Below, one piece after another: positions 26,749 through 34,742 of a stretch of 64,000 nucleotides of DNA. Each line of letters starts with the position of its first letter. The stretch's first letter is position 1. Origin of the DNA: Streptomyces sp. NBC_00569. GTDB taxonomy: Bacteria; Actinomycetota; Actinomycetes; Streptomycetales; Streptomycetaceae. A program made the translations under genes and the position numbers. The stretch is from positions 4,823,501 to 4,887,500 of the forward strand of contig NZ_CP107783.1 of assembly GCF_036345255.1 (NCBI RefSeq). Direction: 5' to 3'. The notes beneath the pieces are model-generated. The model saw only the letters and a program-made list of their open reading frames with translations, was not told where the DNA came from and made no database searches.

Positions 26749-27588
26749 ATGAGAGTGGCGCTTGCGCAGACCGACTGTGTGCTCGGCGACGTGGACACGA
26801 ATCTGGCCGTCGCCCGGGAGCAGACCGAGCAGGCGGCGGCCCAGGGCGCCGACCTCGTGGTGTTCCCCGAACTGAGCCTGCACGGCTATCACCTCGGCGC
26901 CCTTCACCAGGACGCCTCCCTCCCCGTGACGGACCCGCGACTGACCGCCCTCTCGACGCTCGGCGCGGACGTCGTGATCGGCCTGCACGAACACACCAGC
27001 CTGCGCGCCTACAACACCTCCGCCTATTACACGAATGGCCAACTCCTCCACTCCCACCGCAAGTTGTACCTTCCGAACTATCTGGCCTGGGAAGAACGCA
27101 AGCACGTCAGCCCCGGCCAGCATCTGCGCGCCTACGACCTGCCGCACGGACACGGCCGCGCCGCGACCCTCGTCTGCAACGACGCCTGGCAGCCGGTCCT
27201 GCCGTGGCTCGCCGTGCAGGACGGCGCGGAGGTCGTCATCGTCCCCGCGAACAGCGCGGCGACACTCGACCCGGAGGCCATGGACACGGGCCTGTACTGG
27301 GACACGCTCCTCGCCTACACCGCGAAGATGCTCCAGTGCTGGGTCATCTTCGTGAACCGCGTCGGCAACGAACACGGCGCCTCCTTCTGGGGAGGCTCCC
27401 GAGTGGTCGACCCACGCGGGACGGTCGTGGCCCAGGCCCCCCAGTGGGAACCGGCCCTGGTGACAATCGACATCGAACTCCACGAGGCCCGACGGCAACG
27501 CAGAGCCGTCCCTCTGGTCGCGGAGGCCCGTCTCGGCCTGATCGACCGGGAGGTCCGCCGCCTGATCGACGAGGGCGGCGACACCTGA
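26749..27588 (+). CDS. Carbon-nitrogen hydrolase (nitrilase superfamily)
   Basis: A 279-residue amidase-fold enzyme with the catalytic triad Glu41 ([11 protein letters not shown]), Lys105 ([12 protein letters not shown]) and Cys143 ([12 protein letters not shown]). It hydrolyses a non-peptide C-N bond. The sequence resembles the stand-alone amidohydrolases and the glutaminase part of NAD synthetases; the substrate is not known. The start [15 protein letters not shown] is the usual one. It stands alone after the repeat region. Confidence 0.94.
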   Translation: MRVALAQTDCVLGDVDTNLAVAREQTEQAAAQGADLVVFPELSLHGYHLGALHQDASLPVTDPRLTALSTLGADVVIGLHEHTSLRAYNTSAYYTNGQLLHSHRKLYLPNYLAWEERKHVSPGQHLRAYDLPHGHGRAATLVCNDAWQPVLPWLAVQDGAEVVIVPANSAATLDPEAMDTGLYWDTLLAYTAKMLQCWVIFVNRVGNEHGASFWGGSRVVDPRGTVVAQAPQWEPALVTIDIELHEARRQRRAVPLVAEARLGLIDREVRRLIDEGGDT

Positions 27589-27694
27589 GCCACACCCAGG
27601 CCCGGACCCACACCCACACCCAGGCCCGGACCTCCGCCGGGGCAGGATCCCGACGCGACCGGCGCTGTCAGTGCCGGGTGCAAGACTCGCCGAC

Positions 27695-29386
27695 ATGACC
27701 GAGAAGTGGGCCATCGCGGCCACCGAGGACGGCGGAGCCCAGCTCGCGCCGCTCGGTGCCGACGGCACACCCGCCGGCCCGGTCCGCCAGGAACCCAGCC
27801 TCGCGGAAGCGGTCCGCTCGCGTCCTGACGTCACGCGCTGGATCTGGCGATCGACAGCGGCTGTCTACCCCCGTCTGCTCGCCGCGGGCGTCCGCGTGCC
27901 GCGCTGCTACGACATCGAGGACGCCGAGACTCTTCTCCTCGGTCACGCCGGCCGCTTCGGGGAGCCCCGCTCCGCGGCCGCCGCCCTGGCCAGAATCCGC
28001 GGGACGGCCGTCCCCCCGGACCCCCCGCAACGCGCCGCGACCCCCGGCTCCCAGTCCTCCCTCTTCGAACCACAACCCGTTCATGTCCCCCTCGCAGACC
28101 TCATAGAGGTGTACGCCGATCAGCAGCGCCGCCATGACGCCACCGCCCACCCGGGCCGGATGCGGCTGCTCACCGCCACCGAGTCCGCCGCCATGCTCGT
28201 AGCGGCCGAGATGAACGCGGCGGGCCTCCCCTGGAGCGCCGACGTGCACCGCTCCGTACTGCACGAACTGCTCGGCGAGCGCTACGCGGGTGGTGGCGAA
28301 CCGCGCCGCCTCGCCGAACTGGCCGACGAGGTGTCCGAGGCCTTCGGCCGCCGCGTGCGCCCCGATCTGCCCGCCGACGTGGTGAGGGCGTTCACCCAGG
28401 CCGGCGTGAAGATCACGTCCACGCGCCGCTGGGAGATCGAGTCGATCGACCATCCGGCGGTGCGGCCCCTGATCGAGTACAAGAAGCTGTACCGGATCTA
28501 CACCGCACACGGCTGGTCCTGGCTCCAGGACTGGGTCCGCGACGGCCGTTTCCGCCCCGAGTACCTGCCCGGCGGCACCGTCACGGGCCGCTGGGTCACC
28601 AATGGCGGCGGCGCACTCCAGATCCCCAAGGTCATCCGCCGTGCCGTCGTCGCCGACCCGGGCTGGCGGCTCGTCGTCGCCGACGCGGACCAGATGGAAC
28701 CCCGCGTCCTCGCCGCCATCTCCCGCGACCCCGGCCTGATGGAGGTCGCCGGGCGGGAGACCGACCTCTACCAGTCCGTCTCCGACCGGGCCTTCTCCGG
28801 CGACCGCGCCAAGGCAAAGCTGGCGGTGCTCGGCGCGGTGTACGGCCAGACGTCAGGTGACGGCCTGAAGAACCTCGCCGCCCTCCGCCGCCGCTTCCCG
28901 CAAGCCGTCGCCTACGTCGACGACGCGGCCCGCGCGGGCGAGGAGGGCCGCCTCGTGCGGACCTGGCTCGGCCGCACCTGCCCACCGGTCGCCGACGCCG
29001 GCGACCAGGAGGAAGCAGGCATCCCTCAGGACGACCCGATGCCCGAACAAACCTCGGGCGAGTCCGAGTTCACCCCCGGCTACGCCTCCTCGAGCTCCCG
29101 TGCCCGCGGCCGCTTCGCCCGCAACTTCGTCGTCCAGGGCAGCGCCGCCGACTGGGCCGACCTGATGCTCGCCGCCCTGCGTCAGTCCTGCACCGGGATG
29201 GCGGCGGAACTGGTCTTCTTCCAGCACGACGAGGTGATCGTGCACTGCCCGGAAGAGGAAGCGGAAGCAGTGACCGCAGCGATCCGCGAGGCCGCAGAGC
29301 TGGCCGGCCAGCTCACGTTCGGCGACACCCCGGTCCACTTCCCTTTCACCACCGCAGTGGTGACGTGCTACGCCGACGCGAAGTGA
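27695..29386 (+). CDS. PolA-family DNA polymerase without 5' nuclease domain
   Basis: A 563-residue family A polymerase (the SCO3434-type 'bifunctional 3'-5' exonuclease/DNA polymerase'). The N-terminal 170 residues are a degenerate exonuclease-like region with no clear DEDD acidic set. The polymerase domain has motif A VVADADQMEPRVLAA, motif B AKLAVLGAVYGQTSGDG and motif C FFQHDEVIVHCPEEEAE. Pol I proper has about 900 residues; the 5' nuclease is missing, and the palm is shorter. ATG 27695 (MTEKWAIAATEDGG) is chosen over an in-frame start 24 bases upstream. Probably a repair polymerase. Confidence 0.93.
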   Translation: MTEKWAIAATEDGGAQLAPLGADGTPAGPVRQEPSLAEAVRSRPDVTRWIWRSTAAVYPRLLAAGVRVPRCYDIEDAETLLLGHAGRFGEPRSAAAALARIRGTAVPPDPPQRAATPGSQSSLFEPQPVHVPLADLIEVYADQQRRHDATAHPGRMRLLTATESAAMLVAAEMNAAGLPWSADVHRSVLHELLGERYAGGGEPRRLAELADEVSEAFGRRVRPDLPADVVRAFTQAGVKITSTRRWEIESIDHPAVRPLIEYKKLYRIYTAHGWSWLQDWVRDGRFRPEYLPGGTVTGRWVTNGGGALQIPKVIRRAVVADPGWRLVVADADQMEPRVLAAISRDPGLMEVAGRETDLYQSVSDRAFSGDRAKAKLAVLGAVYGQTSGDGLKNLAALRRRFPQAVAYVDDAARAGEEGRLVRTWLGRTCPPVADAGDQEEAGIPQDDPMPEQTSGESEFTPGYASSSSRARGRFARNFVVQGSAADWADLMLAALRQSCTGMAAELVFFQHDEVIVHCPEEEAEAVTAAIREAAELAGQLTFGDTPVHFPFTTAVVTCYADAK

Positions 29387-29519
29387 CGTCCGTCGGTAGA
29401 GCCACGCACACCCCACCAGAACCCACAGCCGACGACCGCTGATCACCGGACACCGGTCACGATCGCCGATCTCTGGTCAGCACGTACTGCTCACCGGTCG
29501 ACGGGCACCGGACCCGAGC

Positions 29520-29567
29520 GAGCCCCCGAGCCCCCGAGCCCCCGAGCCCCCGAGCCCCCGAGCCCCC
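29520..29567. repeat. 8-bp tandem repeat (GAGCCCCC)6
   Basis: Six perfect copies in the 205 bp between the convergent polymerase gene and the leftward membrane-protein gene. No gene lies in this gap. Confidence 0.95.
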
Positions 29568-29591
29568 GAGCCAAAGAGTGTCCCCGACGCC

Positions 29592-30869
29592 CTACCCCCG
29601 CCACTTCCCACTCGTGGCTATCGCCTTGAGCTGTGTCATGGTCAGCGCGGGCGTGGTCCTTGTGGCCGCGGCGTTCTGCGCGCCCGAGTTGAACGCCGAT
29701 ATCACCACACGGAATCCGTCCTTGCGGATCGTGTCCACGGTCCACATCACCACGCCCTGGCCCCCCTTCTCGCCGGGCCCCTGATGGGTGACGACCTTCG
29801 TGCCGTCGGGCAGGGTCTGCGCGCCGGAGCCGGAGAGCTCATCCTCCACATCCGACATGTTCGGCTGCACATTGATCTGGACGAGGCTCGCCCCCTTGCC
29901 GTCGTTCACCACGACGTACGCGAAGCCGTCGTCGCCCTGGCGGGTCGTCACCTTGGCACTCTTCGGCAGCAGCGAGGTGAGGTTCTTGAGGATGGTGTCG
30001 CCGTCGGCAGCCTGCGGGACCGGCTGCTGCACGGGCTCGTCCTGTGGTTTCGGCAGGGCCCGCAGTATCGGACGCCACTCCTTGGAGGTCACCAGCGCCT
30101 TCAACTGTGCCGGGCTGAGCGGCGGTTCGTCCCGGGAGACGGGTTCGCCCTTCTCCGCCGGTGCGTTCCATTCACTGGCGTCGACGGTGTACCCCTCCGG
30201 CGTCACCACGTACGCGTGCCACCACTTGGTGTCCGCGCGCTTGTCCGGGTACTCGTAGCCCTGCAGGAGCAGCAGTCGGGAGCCGTCGGCCAGCGTCTTG
30301 CTCGAGCAGGAGTCGTATGGCGTGTAGACCTTCTCGGGACAGGCGAGCTGCTCCGCGACCCCCGTACCCTCCGGGTCGACCCGGCCCAGACTCAGGCCGA
30401 TCGCCGCCTTGCCCTTGCCGTCGTCGAAGACAACCGAGGCGAGCGGCCGCCCGAGCCCGTCCTCCGTGCCGCGGCCCGACTCGCTGCTGAACTTGCCGTC
30501 GGGCAGCAGCCCTTCGAGGGTCTTGATCAGATGGCCGGCGGAGAACTGCGGCCCCTCACCCGGCGTGCTCGTCTTCCCCTGCGTCGTGCTCGCCGGTTCG
30601 GGCTGCGCGGCCACCGGGCTGCCGTGCCCGGCCTCGGCCCCGAAGGCTCCGGCTGCGTATGACGCGCCGAATCCGACAGCGGCGAGCGCGGCGAAGCTTC
30701 CTGTGACCGTCGCGGCCCGGCGGCGCCGCAGCCTGCGTCGGCCGCGCGCCATGCCGCCGTCGACCAGCGGCCCACCTGCGGCGTCGAACGCCTCACCGGT
30801 TATCCGCAGGGCCTCCCCCAGGCCACCCACGAAGGCTTCCTGGTCACGGTCTTCATCTGTTCCTGACAT
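29592..30869 (-). CDS. Membrane-anchored protein, putative partner of the ECF sigma factor
   Basis: A 425-residue protein. About 50 cytoplasmic residues (MSGTDEDRDQEAFVGGLGEA, then ARGRRRLRRRRAATVTG), one transmembrane helix near 55-75, then a large outer region with two similar halves (each with QLKALVTSKEWRPIL or QLKAIATSGKWRG at its end). It starts 41 bp after the sigma-factor gene in the same direction, the position of an anti-sigma factor. No zinc anti-sigma motif is visible, so the role is inferred from context. Confidence 0.88.
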   Translation of the reverse strand: MSGTDEDRDQEAFVGGLGEALRITGEAFDAAGGPLVDGGMARGRRRLRRRRAATVTGSFAALAAVGFGASYAAGAFGAEAGHGSPVAAQPEPASTTQGKTSTPGEGPQFSAGHLIKTLEGLLPDGKFSSESGRGTEDGLGRPLASVVFDDGKGKAAIGLSLGRVDPEGTGVAEQLACPEKVYTPYDSCSSKTLADGSRLLLLQGYEYPDKRADTKWWHAYVVTPEGYTVDASEWNAPAEKGEPVSRDEPPLSPAQLKALVTSKEWRPILRALPKPQDEPVQQPVPQAADGDTILKNLTSLLPKSAKVTTRQGDDGFAYVVVNDGKGASLVQINVQPNMSDVEDELSGSGAQTLPDGTKVVTHQGPGEKGGQGVVMWTVDTIRKDGFRVVISAFNSGAQNAAATRTTPALTMTQLKAIATSGKWRG

Positions 30870-30910
30870 ACCGAACCACCCACTCCTCACACCGAATCGG
30901 GTCAAGCTCA

Positions 30911-31417
30911 TTACGCGGCGAACTCGGCCACGCTGCCGCCCAGTTGCTCCCTCAGCCGGGCCAGCGCCCGTGTGCTCCGCGTACGCACCGCCGCCGAGCT
31001 GACGTTCAGAATCTCCGCGGTCTCCATCACGGACCGGTCCTCCCAGTACCGCAGCACGATCACCGCCCGGTCCTTCGGCGGCAGCTGCCGCAGCGCGTCG
31101 AGAAGAGTGATCCGCAGCGAGGCGTCGCCGGGCGCAATGTCCGAGGTCTCCGGAAGCTCGCCGCTGGGCCGCTCCTGCGCGGAAAGCCGCCGCTGGTGCG
31201 CGAGAAAGGCGCGTATGAGCACGGTCTGGGCGTACGCCGCCGGGTTTCCGACCCGTGACGACCGCCCCCACACCACGTACATCCGCCCCAGCGTCTCCTG
31301 CACCAGATCCTCGGCGAAATGCGTGTCGCCACTGGTCAACAGGCATGCCGAACGGAACAGGTGTCCTGTCCGAGCCTCCGCGAACTCCCGAAACGCGCTC
31401 TCCTTGGACCGCCTCAT
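30911..31417 (-). CDS. ECF RNA polymerase sigma factor (SigE-family type)
   Basis: A 168-residue sigma factor. Region 2 is HLFRSACLLTSGDTHFAEDL followed by VQETLGRMYVVWG, and region 4 is LPPKDRAVIVLRYWEDRSVM with ETAEILNVSSAAVRTRSTRA for DNA recognition. It belongs to the actinobacterial SigE-family ECF group, which commonly has a membrane partner gene downstream, as here. Target genes are unknown. No ECF-type promoter was clearly seen upstream. Confidence 0.94.
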   Translation of the reverse strand: MRRSKESAFREFAEARTGHLFRSACLLTSGDTHFAEDLVQETLGRMYVVWGRSSRVGNPAAYAQTVLIRAFLAHQRRLSAQERPSGELPETSDIAPGDASLRITLLDALRQLPPKDRAVIVLRYWEDRSVMETAEILNVSSAAVRTRSTRALARLREQLGGSVAEFAA

Positions 31418-31605
31418 CAGGCGCCCTCCCCCTCATCGCCCCACACCTTTTAGATGCGGTGAGGCGGACGGGATGTTTCAACGACGCCGCGATTCCCCCA
31501 CCGAGAGCCTGCGGCGCGCGGCGCGCACTGTACGGTCGCCGCAGAATACGACGCGGCCCGGTCCCGCCCACCCACCTCAAACCGAGGCGAGCGGACGGAA
31601 CCGGG

Positions 31606-31655
31606 CCGTGCCGTGCCGTGCCGTGCCGTGCCGTGCCGTGCCGTGCCGTGCCGTG
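31606..31655. repeat. Pentanucleotide repeat (CCGTG)10
   Basis: Ten perfect copies of CCGTG, about 190 bp upstream of the sigma-factor start. The 378-bp gap 31418-31795 shows no gene. A five-base unit changes register with each slip, but nothing shows that the tract is translated. Confidence 0.95.
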
Positions 31656-31795
31656 CAATGGTCAGAACTCGCGTACCGAACCCTGACCTCACGTACTTGA
31701 AGTCACGTATCCGAAGTCATGTAGCCGAACTCATCCAATAGAGCCAGGAACCACGTGATGACGAAGCGCGCCGATGCGGAGCGCGGCAGCCCGCT

Positions 31796-32257
31796 CTACC
31801 AACTGGCGCCCGCCGGCTGCCGCGTGGTCACGTTGAACCGGTTGAAGAGATTGGTGACGCCGATCATGAGCGTCAGCGCCGCGAGCCCGCGCTCGTCGTA
31901 GTGACGGGCAGCCTCGTCCCAGACGGCGTCCGGCACCGGGTCCGGAGAGTCGGCGAGCCGGGTCGCCGACTCGGCAAGGGCCAGCGCGGCCCGCTCGGCG
32001 TCGGTGAAGTACGGAGCCTCACGCCACGCAGCGACGGCGAACAGCCGGTCGTCGCTCTCCCCGCCCTTACGCGCACTGCGCACACCGGCGTCGACGCAGT
32101 AACTGCACCCGTTGACCTGACTGGCCCGCAGGTGCACCAGTTCGAGCGTGCTCTCGGGCACACCGCCCTCACGGGTGGCCTTGAGCAGCGCCAGCACGGG
32201 CTGCGTAACCCCGGGAAGCAGCTGGGCCGGGTTCTGTATACGCGCCTGGATAGTCAT
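31796..32257 (-). CDS. AhpD-like carboxymuconolactone decarboxylase family protein
   Basis: A 153-residue helical protein with the AhpD redox motif CSYCVDAG (SQVNGCSYCVDAGVRSARKG), a typical peroxidase-cofactor CxxC with a downstream His-rich helix (VWDEAARHYDERGLAALTLM). Likely alkylhydroperoxidase-like activity in the cytoplasm. ATG 32257 follows GGAGGGAAAGAC. It lies just outside the integrated element and reads leftward. Confidence 0.93.
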   Translation of the reverse strand: MTIQARIQNPAQLLPGVTQPVLALLKATREGGVPESTLELVHLRASQVNGCSYCVDAGVRSARKGGESDDRLFAVAAWREAPYFTDAERAALALAESATRLADSPDPVPDAVWDEAARHYDERGLAALTLMIGVTNLFNRFNVTTRQPAGASW

Positions 32258-32431
32258 GTCTTTCCCTCCGTCAGCTCTGACTCTCTGCCTTCGATGAACT
32301 GACGGATCCCGGCAAGGGAGTGTGACGAGTTGAACGAAGAATCTTCCTCAGGTCGGCTGCGGCCGGGCCACCACACGCAACGGCGCCCCGCTCCACCCTG
32401 CGGCGAGGCGCCGGGCGGTGCTATGCAAAAG

Positions 32432-32461
32432 GCCCTCCGCGACCTTCATCCCGCGGAGGGC
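32432..32461 (-). terminator. Hairpin with T-run on the minus strand
   Basis: Ten-bp arms GCCCTCCGCG and CGCGGAGGGC with a 10-base loop, followed on the minus strand by CTTTTGC. Before the element inserted, this probably lay just downstream of tRNA-Thr. Confidence 0.72.
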
Positions 32462-32479
32462 AGGCCACTACACCAGAAC

Positions 32480-32569
32480 AAGCAAAAGCCCCAGGTCACG
32501 GCGAGTGAGTCCTGGGGCTTCCACAGAGCCGCCTTCGGGATTCGAACCCGAGACCTACGCATTACGAGT
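32480..32569. repeat. Left attachment site (attL), 90-bp direct repeat
   Basis: Matches 36054-36143 at 89 of 90 positions (mismatch at 32522). It contains the last 43 bases of tRNA-Thr(CGU), from the anticodon loop to the 3' end (32527-32569, minus), plus the tRNA terminator hairpin (32486-32520). After 32569 the sequence departs from tRNA, so no complete gene is present here. Confidence 0.95.
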
Positions 32570-32799
32570 TGTCGGATCGCGTTGCGGGGGCATCCACTGG
32601 CATCTGCCGGGTGACTCGCAGGACTGGTCAGGAGGCCTGCATGACTCCGATGGATGTCAGTGGACCGCCTCGGATTGAGCGGCGATTGAGACCACCACTG
32701 AGACCGCAAGTCCTTGGTCCTGGCGCAACTCGGGTGGCGCTGTTCCTTGGAGTGGAAGTCGATCGCGTGCACGCTTTCCAAGTCTCCTCGCCGTGATCA

Positions 32800-32842
32800 G
32801 TGCCCCCGGCAGGATTCGAACCCGCGACACCCGCTTTAGGAG
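32800..32842 (-). other. Orphan 3' half of tRNA-Arg(CCU), probable att scar
   Basis: On the minus strand these 43 bases run from CTCCTAAAGCGGGTGTCG through the T-arm GGTTCGAATCC to the acceptor end GGGGGCAC. This corresponds to the anticodon loop (CCU), T-arm and acceptor strand of a tRNA-Arg. The 5' half is absent. The cut point is the same as in the tRNA-Thr repeat, so it looks like the att site of a second, lost or rearranged element. Confidence 0.8.
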
Positions 32843-33005
32843 TTCGATCCGATCCTGCTCCCGCTGCTATCGGTGACTGGCACGACGTCCGGACAGGGAT
32901 GCTGATTTACGCCGCTGTCCGGTGCCGTTGATGTCAGGCGTGGATGTCAGAGGCCTCGTCGACAGGGCAGGAGACGTGTCAGACCTGCGGTGAATGATCA
33001 CGGGT

Positions 33006-33359
33006 ATGGGATACGAACTGCACATGACGCGCGCCTCGGACTGGTTGGACAGCGAGGAACGCCCCATCTCGCTGCGCGACTGGCTTGAGTTTGCACACAA
33101 CAGCGCGGCACTTCGGCAAGAAGGCCACCTCGACCTGCACAGCGTAGGCCGGCAACCGGTGTTCACATGGGGCAGCCTGGACAGCGTCGCGGTCGGGCTT
33201 CATTGGAGCGAGGGACGAGTGATTCTGTCCGGGGCCCGAGCACCTGGTGTGGACCTGGTCGGCTTGGCTGACCTCGCAGCCGAACTGTCCGCGAAGCTGA
33301 TCGGCGACGAGGGGGAGCAGTACCCGGGATCTGTCCGCCGCGCCAACGAAGGGCCCTGA
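33006..33359 (+). CDS. Small hypothetical protein carried by the element
   Basis: A 117-residue protein (MGYELHMTRASDWLDSEERP, ISLRDWLEFAHNSAALRQEG). The opening resembles a widespread group of small uncharacterised bacterial proteins that begin YELHITRA. No signal peptide or membrane segment. The start could also be the ATG at 32994; 33006 matches the familiar N-terminus. The codon bias is weaker than in core genes. Function unknown. Confidence 0.68.
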   Translation: MGYELHMTRASDWLDSEERPISLRDWLEFAHNSAALRQEGHLDLHSVGRQPVFTWGSLDSVAVGLHWSEGRVILSGARAPGVDLVGLADLAAELSAKLIGDEGEQYPGSVRRANEGP

Positions 33360-33644
33360 ACTTGGGAATCACCGGGCCGTCACGGAGGGGGTTGACGCTG
33401 ACCAGCGCAAACGGCCTCTGGTGATTAATCGCGAGACGTCGCGCTTGACTGCTCTTGACCGCTGGGATCCGCTCTTTCTGGCACGGATGTGGCACGGGCT
33501 TCCATCCGCTCTGACGGGTCGCGTCACCGACCCCGCACCCGACAGCAATGTCAACCGAACGGCCCAACATGACGTGTCACCCACATGGATGAACAATTGG
33601 CTGAGTAGTGTCCCAACAGAGGCAATCTGTGAAAGGCGAACCAA

Positions 33645-33863
33645 ATGCGCATTCGACGAATCCTCGCCGCAGTCTTCGCCACGGCAGCCCTCGCCGGACT
33701 CGGCCTCACAGGCGCCGCCACCGCCACCGCCACCGCCGGCAGCGTCACCCCGGCCAGCGTCACCCCGGGTGAGTGCACGGACAACGGCGGAACGATCGAT
33801 CGGTCGACGCCCGTGCTCCCGACCTGCAGAGGCGGTATGTACGACGGGCAGTCGGTCGACTAA
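33645..33863 (+). CDS. Small secreted peptide carried by the element
   Basis: A 72-residue precursor with a clear signal peptide (MRIRRILAAVFATAALAGLG, then LTGAATATA) and a mature part of about 40 residues holding two cysteines (GECTDNGGTIDRSTP, LPTCRGGMYDGQSVD). GAAAGGCG lies upstream of the ATG, and a strong hairpin follows at 33896, so it forms its own transcription unit. No similarity recognised; it could act outside the cell as a signal, inhibitor or surface peptide. The 285 bp before it (33360-33644) hold no clear gene. Confidence 0.75.
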   Translation: MRIRRILAAVFATAALAGLGLTGAATATATAGSVTPASVTPGECTDNGGTIDRSTPVLPTCRGGMYDGQSVD

Positions 33864-33895
33864 ACCCCACTAGGGCCCGTTGTGAAAGTGGATCG

Positions 33896-33924
33896 GCGCC
33901 CCGCAGCCACGCGTTGCGGGGCGC
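33896..33924 (+). terminator. Hairpin downstream of the secreted peptide gene
   Basis: Perfect 10-bp arms GCGCCCCGCA and TGCGGGGCGC around a 9-base loop, 32 bp after the peptide stop codon. No T-run, as is common in Streptomyces. Confidence 0.7.
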
Positions 33925-33968
33925 TCCCTCGCGAGCGTTCCCCCTCGGCTCACGGCTCACGGCTCACG

Positions 33969-34118
33969 GCGCTCCTCTCTGACCGCCTCAAGCGCCTCCA
34001 GCCGACGCTGGCCGCCCGAGGCGTCCTTATCGACTCGGGCCGCACCAAGGCGGGCCGCTATCTCGAAATGACCCGCACGCTCCCCCCGGCCCCGCACGAG
34101 CAATCGCGGGCGTTCTGA
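33969..34118 (+). pseudogene. C-terminal fragment of an element gene
   Basis: About 50 codons of well-biased frame (ALLSDRLKRLQPTLAARGVL, then IDSGRTKAGRYLEMTRT) ending at TGA 34116-34118. No plausible start precedes it: upstream is a hairpin and a triplicated CGGCTCA sequence. It looks like the end of a DNA-binding or replication-type protein whose front was deleted, but the family could not be named. Confidence 0.42.
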
Positions 34119-34143
34119 CCCCGTGACCCCACGCGCCTGGACA

Positions 34144-34183
34144 AGCAAGAGGAGCACCACCGGCCAGGCGTGCTCCTCTTGCT
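34144..34183. terminator. Strong hairpin within the element
   Basis: Fourteen-bp perfect arms (AGCAAGAGGAGCAC and its complement) around a 12-base loop, 26 bp after the fragment's stop codon. It probably terminates transcription and isolates the excisionase/integrase module. Confidence 0.78.
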
Positions 34184-34294
34184 GTTCGGCGGAACGCCGC
34201 CCGAGGACGCGCCGCGCAGCGGCTCCTTCTTCGCTCTGTGAGGCGCGCCCAAGTACTACAGGCAGCCCCTTCTTTGTCCTAAGTAGGAAGACGC

Positions 34295-34406
34295 TGCGTC
34301 ACCCGGTGACGCAGATGGTGACGCACTGGTGACGCAGGCCCGATCCGTCGCGTCACCGAAAGCCACAGGTCAGAGCTCTAAATGACGCAGGTGACGCGGT
34401 GACGCA
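34295..34406. promoter_or_regulatory. Iteron-like array of GTGACGC sites upstream of the excisionase gene
   Basis: Eight copies of GTGACGC or its complement at 34296, 34306, 34318, 34329, 34350, 34382, 34391 and 34399; the copy at 34382 has A for the first G. The first two form the palindrome TGCGTCACCCGGTGACGCA (34295-34313). The array ends 86 bp before the excisionase start. It may bind the excisionase, a repressor or a replication protein. Confidence 0.75.
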
Positions 34407-34491
34407 GAAATCCGAGCTTCGGACACACACCGGTCCAGGACCCGCGCACAAGTCCCCTTGGCATTGCCGAACTGCCCTGGAGGCACCCCGG

Positions 34492-34695
34492 ATGAGCACC
34501 GCGATTGCCACCCCGGTCGACCGACTCCTGTACAAGCCCGAGGAAGCGGCCGAAGCACTCGCCATCGGCCGGTCCACCGTCTACGAGCTGATGGCCGAAG
34601 GCGCCCTGAAGTACATCAAGTTGGGCCGTATCCGCCGGATTCGACGCACCGACCTTGAGGCGTATGTGGAGAGCCTCGCCCTGCTGCCCAACTGA
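34492..34695 (+). CDS. xis: Excisionase (AlpA/MerR-like helix-turn-helix, Xis)
   Basis: A 67-residue protein with the excisionase-type winged helix (YKPEEAAEALAIGRSTVYEL, then MAEGALKYIKLGRIRRI, RRTDLEAYVESL). Such proteins bend att DNA and turn the integrase from insertion to excision. GGAGG lies 9 bases before ATG 34492. It precedes the integrase gene by 47 bp in the same direction, the usual order in Streptomyces integrative elements. Confidence 0.92.
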   Translation: MSTAIATPVDRLLYKPEEAAEALAIGRSTVYELMAEGALKYIKLGRIRRIRRTDLEAYVESLALLPN

Positions 34696-34742
34696 CCAGA
34701 CACCGCCCCGAGGCGCCCCGAGCACTCCGCTCGGGGCGCCCG

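Noticed and set aside
33421..33873. A 150-codon frame overlapping the secreted peptide gene
   Set aside because: Its second half is a Pro/Ser shadow of the signal-peptide codons, and the secreted peptide has the better start and terminator.
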